64,000 bases of DNA from JACVRW01 sp963728155 (GTDB lineage Bacteria; Actinomycetota; Thermoleophilia; Solirubrobacterales; Thermoleophilaceae): the NCBI GenBank assembly GCA_963728155.1, contig CAVSJF010000011.1:62001-126000 (forward strand), given 5' to 3'. A model generated the notes under the pieces. It did no database searches and was not told the DNA's origin. It worked only from the letters and a program-made list of their open reading frames with translations. Below are positions 17,224 through 25,365 of the stretch, piece after piece. Each line of letters starts with the position of its first letter. Position 1 is the first letter of the stretch. Position numbers and translations under genes: made by a program.

Positions 17224-19812
17224 GTGTCTACTGTCTGCGTGGAGCTGCTGGAGCGCGATGCGGCCTTGGCCACGCTCGCCGAGGCGCGCGACGCGGCCGC
17301 TCGCGGCGAGGGTCGGGTCGTGTGTGTGAGCGGGGAGCCGGGGATCGGCAAGACCTCGCTGGTCCGAGCCTTCCTGGACAACCTGGACGGCGAGTCGCGG
17401 ATCCTGATCGGCAGCTGCGACGACCTCTCGATTCCACGGCCGCTGGGCCCGTTTCGAGACCTCGCCGGGAGCGTGTCGGCGGGGCTACAGGACGCCCTGG
17501 AGGCCGGTACCGCGGCCCACGACATCCAGGCCCTGCTGGTCGCGGAGCTCGAACGGCCACCCAAGCCGACGGTGATCGTGCTCGAGGACGTGCACTGGGC
17601 CGACGACGCCACGCTCGACTCGATCACCCTGCTCGGACGGCGGATCGGCGCGCTGCCCGCGCTGCTCGTGGTCACCTTCCGAGGCGGTGAGACGCCGCCC
17701 GGCCACCCGCTTCGGGCCACGCTGGGCGCGATCTCGGGCGCGGACTCGGCGGTGCTCGATCTCGCCCCGCTGTCGCGCGGCGCCGTCGCCTCGCTCGCCG
17801 GTGATGAGGCCGACGATCTCTACGCCGCCACCGGCGGCAACCCGTTCTACGTGACCGAGCTGCTGGCCTCGCGAGCGGGAACGGAGCTGCCGGCGTCGGT
17901 GGCCAACGCGGTGCTGGGGCGCATGGCGCGCCTGGACTACGAGGCGCGCCGGTTGGTGGAGCTGGTCTCGGTCGTGCCGAACCACGTCGCGACGCCGGTG
18001 CTGGACTCCGTGATGCCCGGCTGGCCCGCCGCCGCGGAGGAGCCCGAGCGCCGGCAGCTGCTCGAAGTGGGCCCCGCCCACGTCGGGTTTCGCCACGAGC
18101 TGGCGCGCAACGCGATCACATCGAGCCTGCCGGCGGTTACGCGCCGCCAGCTCCACGCCGCCATCCTGGACGTCCTGCTGGCCGCCGACGCCGACCCGGC
18201 CGACATCGTCCACCACGCGGAGGCCGCGGGCGCCGAAGAGGTGGTTGCCGAGTACGCCCTCGTGGCCGCGCGGCGGGCGGCGGCACTCGAGTCCAACCGG
18301 GAGGCGTACTCGCACTACAGCCGCGCCGCGGACTTCGCGGAGCGACTCTCGGCACCGGAGCGGGCGACGCTGCTGGAGGAGGTGGCGGGGGCGGCCTACC
18401 TGGCCGGCCGCCTGGACGACGCCTTCGCGGCCATCGGGAGGGCGATCGACATTTACGGCGAGCTCGGCGACCGGGCGGGCGTCGGGCGCTGCACGCGGGT
18501 TCTGTCACGACTGCACTGGTACGCGGGCGACGGCGAGCCCGCGCAGGCGAAGGCGCTCGAGGCGATAGCCATCCTCGAACCGCTCGGTGAGTCGGTCGAG
18601 CTGGCCCGCGCCTACAGCGGTGTCGCTCAGCTGGCGATGCTCGCCGAGAACGTGCAGGCGCTCACCTGGGCCGATAGCGCGCTCGAGCTCGCGGGCCGGC
18701 TAGGCGACAACAGCACCCATGCGCATGCGCTCGTGAACCTCACCTGCGCCCGGCTGCAGCTCGACCCGAGCGAGACGGCGGGTCTGTACCGGGCGCACGG
18801 GGTGGCTGACGCCGCCGGCGAGCGTGAGGATGCGACGCGGGCCCTCGGCAACCTGGGCTACGTGCTCATGACCTGGGGCAAGCCCGAGCCCGCTCTGCGG
18901 TACGCCCGCCAGGCGCTCGCCTACGCCGAGCGCTACGAGGTCCACGGTTACGTGTCCTACGTGACCACCCTGCTGGCCTGGCTGCGCCTGCGGGCCGGCG
19001 ACTGGGACGAGGCGGAGCGCCTCGCCCAGGGCGAGATCGAACGCGGCATCACCGTCGTGCAGCTCCTGGCGCGGACGGTGCTGGCGGAGCTGGCCGTCCG
19101 CCGGGGTGATTCGGACGGCCCCGAGCGCCTCGCCGATCTGACCGCCCACGCGGATCGCGCGGGAGAGCCGCAGCGAATCGCGCCGGTGATCGAGCTGGCC
19201 ACCGAACGGGCGCTGACCGAGGGCGGGCCGGTGCCAGCCGAGCGCTTCCAGGGGTTCGCCGAGCTGATCGGGCCGGGCGGCACCCTCGGGGGACGCTTCG
19301 CACTGCGGATGGCCGCGTGGGCCGCCGTGGCGGGCATCGACATCCCGATCGCAGACCCGGCGCCCGGACCCTACGGCGCCATGCTCGCGCGTGACTGGCA
19401 GGGCGCGGCGGACGCGTTCGGCGAGATCGGGTGGACCTACGACCGGGCACTGATGCTGTCGCTCCTCGACGACGAGGAGCCTCTCACCGAGGCCATCGAG
19501 ATCGCGCGCCGGCTCGGCGCCAAGCCCTTGACGAGACGCGTGGCCGAGCGCATGCGCGACCTCGGGCTGCGCGTTCCCGCCGGTCCACGGCGAACGACAC
19601 TCGCCAACCCGGCGGGACTCACGGGCCGCCAGCTGGAGGTGCTGGAGCTGTTGTCCGACGGCCTGACGAACGCCGAGATCGCCGAGCGGCTCGTCGTCTC
19701 TCCCCGCACGGCTGAGCACCACGTGGCGGCGGTTCTCACCAAGCTGGGGGCGACAAGCCGGCAGGAGGCAGCACGGAAGGCCTCCGAGCTGCGCCTGGTC
19801 GGGACCGACTAG
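17224..19812 (+). CDS. Large ATP-binding LuxR-family (LAL) transcriptional regulator
   Basis: 862 aa. The N-terminal AAA-type domain has Walker A GEPGIGKTS near residue 38 and Walker B VIVLEDVHWADD near 120. A long alpha-helical TPR-like region runs from about 280 to 790. The C-terminal LuxR helix-turn-helix is LTGRQLEVLELLSDGLTNAE with SPRTAEHHVAAVLTKLG. GTG at 17224 is the longest start; GTG 17239 (V-E-L-L-E-R-D) fits family N-termini better. A CACCTAGGTG palindrome overlaps the first start. Divergent from two methyltransferase genes that it may control. Inducer unknown. Confidence 0.9.
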   Translation: MSTVCVELLERDAALATLAEARDAAARGEGRVVCVSGEPGIGKTSLVRAFLDNLDGESRILIGSCDDLSIPRPLGPFRDLAGSVSAGLQDALEAGTAAHDIQALLVAELERPPKPTVIVLEDVHWADDATLDSITLLGRRIGALPALLVVTFRGGETPPGHPLRATLGAISGADSAVLDLAPLSRGAVASLAGDEADDLYAATGGNPFYVTELLASRAGTELPASVANAVLGRMARLDYEARRLVELVSVVPNHVATPVLDSVMPGWPAAAEEPERRQLLEVGPAHVGFRHELARNAITSSLPAVTRRQLHAAILDVLLAADADPADIVHHAEAAGAEEVVAEYALVAARRAAALESNREAYSHYSRAADFAERLSAPERATLLEEVAGAAYLAGRLDDAFAAIGRAIDIYGELGDRAGVGRCTRVLSRLHWYAGDGEPAQAKALEAIAILEPLGESVELARAYSGVAQLAMLAENVQALTWADSALELAGRLGDNSTHAHALVNLTCARLQLDPSETAGLYRAHGVADAAGEREDATRALGNLGYVLMTWGKPEPALRYARQALAYAERYEVHGYVSYVTTLLAWLRLRAGDWDEAERLAQGEIERGITVVQLLARTVLAELAVRRGDSDGPERLADLTAHADRAGEPQRIAPVIELATERALTEGGPVPAERFQGFAELIGPGGTLGGRFALRMAAWAAVAGIDIPIADPAPGPYGAMLARDWQGAADAFGEIGWTYDRALMLSLLDDEEPLTEAIEIARRLGAKPLTRRVAERMRDLGLRVPAGPRRTTLANPAGLTGRQLEVLELLSDGLTNAEIAERLVVSPRTAEHHVAAVLTKLGATSRQEAARKASELRLVGTD

Positions 19813-19821
19813 CTACTCCAT

Positions 19822-20226
19822 CTACTCCACCGGCATGAGATGCCGGCAGCGCTCGTCGATGGCCTGGCGAATCTTCTTGGCCACTTCGGGAAACTCACGG
19901 TCGACCTGGCGAAAGGCCGACCCGGTCATGACCACCGCGTTCATCGGCGACCGGGTGATCACCGAGGCGTTGCGAGGGGCGTTCTCCAGTAGGCCCATCT
20001 CACCGAAGAAGTCGCCCGGACCGATTTCCGCGAGATGCTGCTCGCCCCGCTTGACCTCCGCCGTTCCCTCCCGGATGGCAAAGAACTCGTACGGGAAGTC
20101 GCCCTCCCGCACTATCTCGCGCCCGGCTTCCACGTCGACCTCGTCGGCGCGCTGGGCGACCATGCGGCGCTCTTTGCGCGACAGCCCGGCGAAGAGTGGG
20201 ATCGACTCGAGATGCGCTTCGTCCAT
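19822..20226 (-). CDS. Stand-alone cyclic-nucleotide-binding domain protein
   Basis: 134 aa, consisting only of a cNMP-binding beta-barrel. EIVREGDFPYEFFAIREGTA is the first half, and the phosphate-binding cassette GDFFGEMGLLENAPRNASV keeps the Glu and Arg that contact the ribose and cyclic phosphate. There is no DNA-binding or kinase domain, so it would work as a sensor or adaptor through a partner. ATG at 20226 with AGGAGG upstream. Divergent, with a 53-bp gap, from an amino-acid ABC operon whose last gene encodes a class III nucleotide cyclase. Confidence 0.9.
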   Translation of the reverse strand: MDEAHLESIPLFAGLSRKERRMVAQRADEVDVEAGREIVREGDFPYEFFAIREGTAEVKRGEQHLAEIGPGDFFGEMGLLENAPRNASVITRSPMNAVVMTGSAFRQVDREFPEVAKKIRQAIDERCRHLMPVE

Positions 20227-20250
20227 CGCTTCCTCCTGGGTAGGTGCCCG

Positions 20251-20274
20251 GATCGTAACTCGGCAGATACGATC
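20251..20274. promoter_or_regulatory. Inverted repeat forming paired divergent -10 elements
   Basis: Perfect 7-bp arms GATCGTA and TACGATC are separated by 10 nt. Each arm contains TACGAT read outward: at 20268-20273 it lies 7 nt before the ATG of the binding-protein gene (leaderless start), and on the minus strand at 20252-20257 it serves the cNMP-binding gene. The symmetry may reflect two promoters, a repressor site, or both. Confidence 0.5.
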
Positions 20275-20279
20275 GGCCC

Positions 20280-21143
20280 ATGCGTCCGAGCCGAACCCTA
20301 TTCGTACTGTCCCTGATCGTCGCCGCTCTCGTGCTCCTCGCCTGCGGCGACGACGAGGAGAGCGAGCCCGCGGGCGGTAGCGAGGCCAAGGCGCCGGCCT
20401 GCGCGAAGGGGTCGCTGACGCTCGTATCCCCGGGCACGCTCACGGTGGGTACCGACAAGCCGGCCTTCCCCCCCTACTTCGTGGATGACGATCCCACCAA
20501 CGGCAAGGGGTTCGAGAGCGCGGTGGCCTACGCGGTGGCCGGCGAGCTGGGCTTCGCCGAGGGCGACGTGAAGTGGACCGTCGTGCCCTTCAACTCCTCC
20601 TACGCGCCGGGGCCCAAGCAATTCGACTTCGACATCAATCAGATCTCGATAACACCCAAGCGCGAGAAGGCCGTCGACTTCTCGCGCCCGTACTACGTGG
20701 CACCGCAGGCCGTCGTGGTGGGGAAGGGCTCGGAGTTGACCGACGTGAGCTCGCTCGCCGATCTGGCCGACGCGACGATCGGGGTGCAGATCGGGACCAC
20801 CAGTCTCGACGCGGTCTCCGAGGTCATCAAGCCCTCGGAGCAGCCCAAGGTCTTCAACGACTCCAACGACGTGGTCACGGCGCTCAAGCAGAACCAGGTC
20901 GATGCGGTGGTGCTCGATCTCCCGACCGCCTTCTACCTCACCGCTGCCCAGGTTCCCGGATCGAAGATCGTGGGCCAGTTCAACGCGCCGGGCGGGGACT
21001 CCTTCGGGCTGCTGGCGGCCAAGGACTCCGAGCTCACGCCCTGCCTCGACTCGGCGCTGAAGAAGCTCGAGTCCAGTGGAGAGCTCGATCGGATCACCGA
21101 TAAGTGGATGGGCGCCGCGGCGGGCGCGCCGGAGCTTCGCTGA
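20280..21143 (+). CDS. Amino-acid ABC transporter substrate-binding lipoprotein
   Basis: 287-aa SBP_bac_3-type protein. A lipobox cysteine at position 22 (LVLLACGDD) follows a signal peptide; ligand-domain motifs include VGTDKPAFPPYFV, FDFDINQISITPKREKAVDFS and VGVQIGTTS-like VQIGTTSLDA. It should deliver a polar amino acid to the permease encoded next. It overlaps the permease gene by 40 nt (GTG 21104) or 4 nt (CTG 21140). First gene of a four-gene operon with permease, ATPase and a nucleotide cyclase. Confidence 0.92.
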   Translation: MRPSRTLFVLSLIVAALVLLACGDDEESEPAGGSEAKAPACAKGSLTLVSPGTLTVGTDKPAFPPYFVDDDPTNGKGFESAVAYAVAGELGFAEGDVKWTVVPFNSSYAPGPKQFDFDINQISITPKREKAVDFSRPYYVAPQAVVVGKGSELTDVSSLADLADATIGVQIGTTSLDAVSEVIKPSEQPKVFNDSNDVVTALKQNQVDAVVLDLPTAFYLTAAQVPGSKIVGQFNAPGGDSFGLLAAKDSELTPCLDSALKKLESSGELDRITDKWMGAAAGAPELR

Positions 21144-21979
21144 ACCCCGATCGCCGCGCAGTCCGAGAGGCCGCCCGCCGGCGGCGGGCGGCTCGGGGCG
21201 CAGCGATCTCGGCTCTGTCCACGGTCATCGTGCTCGGCGCGCTGGCCGCGCTGATCCTGACCAGCAAGGGCTGGCCCACGGTCCGCGACACCTTCTTCGA
21301 CGTCGATGCCTTCCGAGAGTCGTTTCCCGGCGTGCTCGACGGCTTCTGGCTCGACATCCGCCTCTTCATGATCGTCGAGGTGGTGGTGCTCGTGCTCGGC
21401 CTGATCGTGGCCCTCGCCCGCACGGCGTACACCCCGGCGCTCTTTCCCCTGCGCCTGCTCTCCGCCACCTTCACCGACCTCTTTCGCGGCGTGCCGGTGA
21501 TCCTGGTGGTCTACCTGATCGGCTTCGGGGTCCCTGCGCTGGCCCTCCCGGGGGTGCCGAGCGACCCGGTCGTGCTGGGTGGCGTGGCTCTGGCGCTGTG
21601 CTACTCGGCCTACGTGGCCGAGGTCTACCGGGCCGGTATCGACTCGGTACACCCCGACCAGCGCTCGGCCGCTCTGGCGCTCGGGCTCACCGAGACGCAG
21701 TCCACGCGCTTCGTGATCCTTCCCCAGGCGGTGCGTCGTGTGGTGCCGCCCCTGCTCAACGACTTCATCGCGCTGCAGAAGGACGTGGCGCTCGTGTCGA
21801 TCCTCGGTCCGCTCGAGGCCTTCCGCGTAGCGCAGATCGACGCGTCGTCGAACTTCAACTACACGCCGCTGCTGGCCGCCGCGTCCCTCTACCTGCTGGT
21901 GACCGTGCCACTGGCCCGGATCGTCGACCGCATGCAGGCGCGCGACCGCCTCCGTCGCAGCGCGGGGCCCCCGGTCTGA
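21104..21979 (+). CDS. Amino-acid ABC transporter permease (HisM/GlnP family)
   Basis: 291-aa inner-membrane permease with about five helices and the EAA loop SAALALGLTETQSTRFVILPQ near residue 200. TDLFRGVPVILVVYLI is the family N-half motif. The start is uncertain: GTG 21104 gives a 40-nt overlap with the binding-protein gene, while homology would fit a start near 21140, where only CTG is available as CTGA with the upstream stop. It ends in TGATG shared with the ATPase gene. Confidence 0.9.
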   Translation: MDGRRGGRAGASLNPDRRAVREAARRRRAARGAAISALSTVIVLGALAALILTSKGWPTVRDTFFDVDAFRESFPGVLDGFWLDIRLFMIVEVVVLVLGLIVALARTAYTPALFPLRLLSATFTDLFRGVPVILVVYLIGFGVPALALPGVPSDPVVLGGVALALCYSAYVAEVYRAGIDSVHPDQRSAALALGLTETQSTRFVILPQAVRRVVPPLLNDFIALQKDVALVSILGPLEAFRVAQIDASSNFNYTPLLAAASLYLLVTVPLARIVDRMQARDRLRRSAGPPV

Positions 21980-22716
21980 TGCCGGCGGTGGTCGAGGTGC
22001 AGGGCGTGACCAAGGCCTACGGCGACGCTCAGGTGCTGCGCGGCGTCGATCTCACGCTGAACGAGCACGAGGCGATCGCGCTCATCGGCGCGTCGGGATC
22101 GGGGAAGTCGACCCTGCTGCGCTGCATCGACCTGCTCGAGGACATCGACGACGGCGACGTGCTGCTCGACGGCGCGGTGATCACCGACCCGGACGTCGAC
22201 CCGGTGCGCGTGCGGCGGCGACTTGGCATCGTTTTCCAGGCGTACAACCTCTTCCCCCACCTGACCGTGCTCGAGAACGTGCTGCTGGCGCCCGCGCGCG
22301 CTCACGGGATGGCCCGTGCCGAGGCCGGCGAGCGAGCGCGCGAGTTGCTGGCGCGCTTCGGACTCGGCGGGCGCGAGGGCGACTACCCCGACCGGCTGTC
22401 CGGAGGGCAGCAGCAGCGCGTGGCCATCATCCGCGCGCTGGCTACCCAGCCGCGCGCCCTGCTGCTGGACGAGATCACGAGCGCTCTGGATCCGGAGCTC
22501 GTGGGCGAGGTGCTGGCGCTGGTGCGCGAGCTCAAGGCGGAAGGCATGACCATGCTGATCGCCACCCACGAGATGAACTTCGCGGGCGACGTGGCCGACC
22601 AGGTGTGTTTTCTCCACGACGGCCGGATCCTCGAGCGTGGGCCCACGCACGCCGTGCTGTCAGAGCCCCAACAGCCGGAAACCCAGCGGTTTCTGCGGCG
22701 GCTGCTCGAGCGCTGA
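21979..22716 (+). CDS. Amino-acid ABC transporter ATP-binding protein (GlnQ family)
   Basis: 245-aa ATPase: Walker A GASGSGKSTLL near residue 37, Q-loop FQAYNLFPH, signature LSGGQQQR, Walker B LLLDEITSALD, switch His in ATHEMNFA. The pattern is that of polar amino-acid importers. It overlaps both neighbours by one base (TGATG). One unusual residue is Ile in DEITSALD, shared by some GlnQ proteins. Confidence 0.93.
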   Translation: MPAVVEVQGVTKAYGDAQVLRGVDLTLNEHEAIALIGASGSGKSTLLRCIDLLEDIDDGDVLLDGAVITDPDVDPVRVRRRLGIVFQAYNLFPHLTVLENVLLAPARAHGMARAEAGERARELLARFGLGGREGDYPDRLSGGQQQRVAIIRALATQPRALLLDEITSALDPELVGEVLALVRELKAEGMTMLIATHEMNFAGDVADQVCFLHDGRILERGPTHAVLSEPQQPETQRFLRRLLER

Positions 22717-23531
22717 TGCCGCCTCTGACTGCGAAAGAGCGCGCGCGGCTGCCCGACAGCGCCTTCGCCTACATCAGCGCGGACGGCTCCCGCCGTCTCC
22801 CGATCCACGACGCCTCGCACGTACGCAACGCGCTGTCGCGCTTCGGCCAGGTGGCCTTCGAGGACGACCAGGCGAAGGACCGGGCGCGCAACCGGCTCCT
22901 GAGGGCGGCCAAGAAGCACGGGATCATGCCCATCGGCTTCATCAGCGCCCAGCTCGAGCCGCAGCGCAAGCTCCCCAGGGGCAGCGTCACTTTCCTGCTG
23001 ACCGACCTCGAGGGATCGACCGAGCTGCTCAGGAACCTCGGCGACGAGTACGCGTCCCTGCTTCGCGACGTCCGTCGCCTGGTGCGGGCCGAGTTGCGAT
23101 CCACCGGTGGCCGCGAGGTCTCGGCCCGCGGAGACGATGTGTTCGCGGTATTCGAACGCGCTCCGGCGGCGCTCGACGGCGCGCTGGCGATCCAGCGGGC
23201 GATGCGGGCCGGACCCTGGCCCGGCGACCACGACGTACGGCTGCGGATCGGCCTCCATCGCGGACGCCCCGCGCTCACCGACACCGGCTACGTCGGGCTC
23301 TCGGTCCACGCCGCAGCGCGGATCTGCTTCGCCGCGCACGGCGGCCAGATCGTGATGTCCTCCGCCGTGCGAACGGCGATCGGGCACGAGCTCGGGGATG
23401 ACGTCGGCCTGAGCAGCCTCGGCGCCTGGCGGTTCAAGGGCCTGCCCGAGCCGCTCGACCTGTTCCAGGTCGAGGCGCCCGGCCTTCTGTCGGGCTTCCC
23501 GCCGCTGCGGGCCGGGTCCCTCAGCCGCTGA
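22716..23531 (+). CDS. Class III nucleotide cyclase-like protein with N-terminal DUF6582-like domain
   Basis: 271 aa. Residues 1-70 (AFAYISADGSRRLPIHDASHVRNAL, then K-K-H-G-I) resemble DUF6582, a small domain I recall beside cyclases in this group. Residues 90-260 form a class III cyclase fold: Asp97 in FLLTDLEGST and Asp140/141 in ARGDDVF fit the metal site. The usual substrate Lys three residues before GDG is Ser136, and the usual Asn before the catalytic Arg202 is His198 (GLSVHAAARI). Activity is therefore plausible but unproven. One-base overlap with the ATPase gene puts it in the transporter operon. It overlaps the converging MOSC gene by 11 bp. Confidence 0.85.
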   Translation: MPPLTAKERARLPDSAFAYISADGSRRLPIHDASHVRNALSRFGQVAFEDDQAKDRARNRLLRAAKKHGIMPIGFISAQLEPQRKLPRGSVTFLLTDLEGSTELLRNLGDEYASLLRDVRRLVRAELRSTGGREVSARGDDVFAVFERAPAALDGALAIQRAMRAGPWPGDHDVRLRIGLHRGRPALTDTGYVGLSVHAAARICFAAHGGQIVMSSAVRTAIGHELGDDVGLSSLGAWRFKGLPEPLDLFQVEAPGLLSGFPPLRAGSLSR

Positions 23532-24240
23532 CGTCGAGAAGGTCGCCCACGCGCACGGTCCCGCCCCGGGAGACGAGCGCCCCAACCGCCAGGCGGGCGT
23601 CGCGCTCGCGGGCGATCGTGCGCATCACGTTCAGATCGCGCTCCAGGCCGCCCGGCTGGGCACGCGTGGTCATCACGCAACGCTCGATGCGCTGCCCTAC
23701 GTCGAGCTCGGCCTCACCGAGTGCCACCGAACAGCCGACCAGCCCGTCCTCGCCCTCACCGTCGAGCAGCACGTTGGCGCGAAAGCGACGCCGGTCCCAG
23801 TCCCCGATCGTCGCCTTCGACACCAGCGACACCCGCACGGCGGCGGAGTCGTGGAACGCGCCCTCGGCGCCCTCGAAGGGCGCCCAGGCGCTCGTGGGGT
23901 CGTCGTGCTCGAAATCGACCGGGTTCTCGTAGCGCCGCTCGTCGCCGGCCTGCGCGGACTTCAGCGCCACGGGCCGGCCGAGCCAGTCGCTGAGGTCCTC
24001 ATCCCCGGCCACGACCGAGCCATCGGGGAGCGCGATCTCCACCTCGTCCTCGCCGAGCATCCGGGCCGACGCGAAGAGCAGCTCCGGCACGCGCCGGGCG
24101 GTCAGCCCCAATCCGGTGTCGACGTCGTAGATCGCGAAACGCCGGTCGCCCTTCACGCCCTCGCTGTCGAGCTCTGCGGATTCCAGGCGCTCGCCCTGGA
24201 GTGACTTGACCGGATAGCGCCAGAGCTCGGCGATGCGCAC
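23521..24240 (-). CDS. MOSC domain protein with N-terminal MOSC_N beta barrel
   Basis: 239 aa. The N-terminal MRIAELWRYPVKSLQGERLE is the MOSC_N signature (YcbX/mARC-like). The MOSC domain follows; CVMTTRAQPGGLERDLNVMR carries the conserved Cys expected to hold molybdenum cofactor or sulfur. Probable role is reduction of N-hydroxylated or similar compounds, by family. GTG start at 24240, about 16 bp before the pspAA stop. No dedicated electron-transfer partner is adjacent. Confidence 0.85.
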   Translation of the reverse strand: MRIAELWRYPVKSLQGERLESAELDSEGVKGDRRFAIYDVDTGLGLTARRVPELLFASARMLGEDEVEIALPDGSVVAGDEDLSDWLGRPVALKSAQAGDERRYENPVDFEHDDPTSAWAPFEGAEGAFHDSAAVRVSLVSKATIGDWDRRRFRANVLLDGEGEDGLVGCSVALGEAELDVGQRIERCVMTTRAQPGGLERDLNVMRTIARERDARLAVGALVSRGGTVRVGDLLDVSG

Positions 24241-24256
24241 CGCCTACCCCTCCACG

Positions 24257-24535
24257 TCAGTCGGGGATCAGGCCCTCGCCGGTGAACTCGCCCTTTGCCT
24301 CTTCGAAGGTGATGTCGCGCGGCGGCAGGATCACGTCGGATTCGACCAACTCGTCGCCCCCGAGGGCGTTGCCGTCGCTGGCCACGATCTCGAGCATCTG
24401 CGACCACAGTTCCCGGAATCCCGTCTCGTCGCCCTGCTCGACCGCCGACACCGCGCGGTTGTCGAGCTCGTTGATTCGGCCGGAGTCCTCGTCGGGCAGG
24501 CGAAACTGCCCCTCTCCGGAGATGCGCACGATCAT
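24257..24535 (-). CDS. PspA-associated protein PspAA
   Basis: 92 aa: IVRISGEGQFRLPDEDSGRI, LNELDNRAVSAVEQGDE-like core (split here as INELDNRAVSAVEQGDE), and ESDVILPPRDITFEEAKGEF, ending GEGLIPD; this is the PspAA pattern. The start overlaps the pspA stop by one base (TGATG). Expected to partner PspA in membrane-stress signalling in actinobacteria; mechanism unknown. Confidence 0.8.
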   Translation of the reverse strand: MIVRISGEGQFRLPDEDSGRINELDNRAVSAVEQGDETGFRELWSQMLEIVASDGNALGGDELVESDVILPPRDITFEEAKGEFTGEGLIPD

Positions 24536-25317
24536 CAGGCGGAGCCTTCCTTCTGCTCCTGCGGGGAGCCCTCGCCGGGCTCGAGCGCCGGCGCGTCTTC
24601 GCCCTCGCCGCTACCGATCTCGGCCTTCATCTGCGCCAGCTCGTCGTCGACCTGGGTGCCGCTGGTGAGCTCCTGCAGCTGGCGCTCGATGTCGTCCTGG
24701 CCTCCGCCGATCTGCGTAATGTCGTCGAAGGTTCCGGCGGCCTCGAGCTCCTCCACCGCCGAGGCGCGCGCCCGCATCGACTCGGTCTTGTCCTCGGCGC
24801 GCTGCATGGCCAGCCCGAGGTCGGCCATCTCCTCGCCGACGCCGCTGGCGGCCTCGCCGATCCTCACCTGGGCCTCGGCGGCCGAATACTGCGCCTTGAT
24901 CACTTCCTTCTTGGTGCGGAACTGCTCGATCTTCTGGCGCAGCTTCTGCTCGTTGGTCGTGAGCTGCTCCTGCTGGCCCTCGAGCTCCTTGATCTGGGTG
25001 TCGAGCGTCTGCAGCTCGGTCTGGGCCAGCGTCTTGCGCTCGAGCGCCATGCGCGCGAGGTCCTCGCGGTTCTGGGAGAGCGCCTGGCGTGCCTGGGTGT
25101 CGAGCTTGACCACCTGCTGCTCGAGCTTCGAGGACTGCATCTGCAGCCGCTTCTTGGCGGTGACCACGTCGGCGATGCCCTTCTTGACGTTCTGGAGCAT
25201 CTCGACCTGCTTCTGATAGCCGTAGTCGAGCGTCTCCGACGGGTCCTCGGCCCGGTCGAGCATTCTCGAGATCTTCGACTTGATGACGGTGGACATGCGT
25301 CCGCCCAGCCCTGGCAT
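24535..25317 (-). CDS. pspA: Phage shock protein A (PspA/IM30/Vipp1 family)
   Basis: 260-aa ESCRT-III-like membrane-remodelling protein, nearly all alpha helix. The N-terminus (STVIKSKISRMLDRAEDPSE) is the standard start. A long coiled coil runs from about 40 to 165 (QSSKLEQQVVKLDTQARQAL), and there is an acidic, Glu/Pro-rich C-tail. It protects membranes under stress by assembling on the inner leaflet. ATG at 25317 with GAAGGAG upstream. Co-transcribed with pspAA. Confidence 0.93.
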   Translation of the reverse strand: MPGLGGRMSTVIKSKISRMLDRAEDPSETLDYGYQKQVEMLQNVKKGIADVVTAKKRLQMQSSKLEQQVVKLDTQARQALSQNREDLARMALERKTLAQTELQTLDTQIKELEGQQEQLTTNEQKLRQKIEQFRTKKEVIKAQYSAAEAQVRIGEAASGVGEEMADLGLAMQRAEDKTESMRARASAVEELEAAGTFDDITQIGGGQDDIERQLQELTSGTQVDDELAQMKAEIGSGEGEDAPALEPGEGSPQEQKEGSA

Positions 25318-25351
25318 CGCGGCTCCTTCATTCTGAGATCGATGAGCGACC

Positions 25352-25357
25352 TAGACT
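25352..25357 (+). promoter_or_regulatory. Possible -10 element for leaderless thioesterase transcript
   Basis: TAGACT lies 8 nt before the GTG start of the thioesterase gene (25366), inside the near-palindrome CTAGACTAG. The same site read on the minus strand (TAGTCT) could be the -10 of pspA. No -35 is evident. Confidence 0.35.
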
Positions 25358-25365
25358 AGCCGTCC

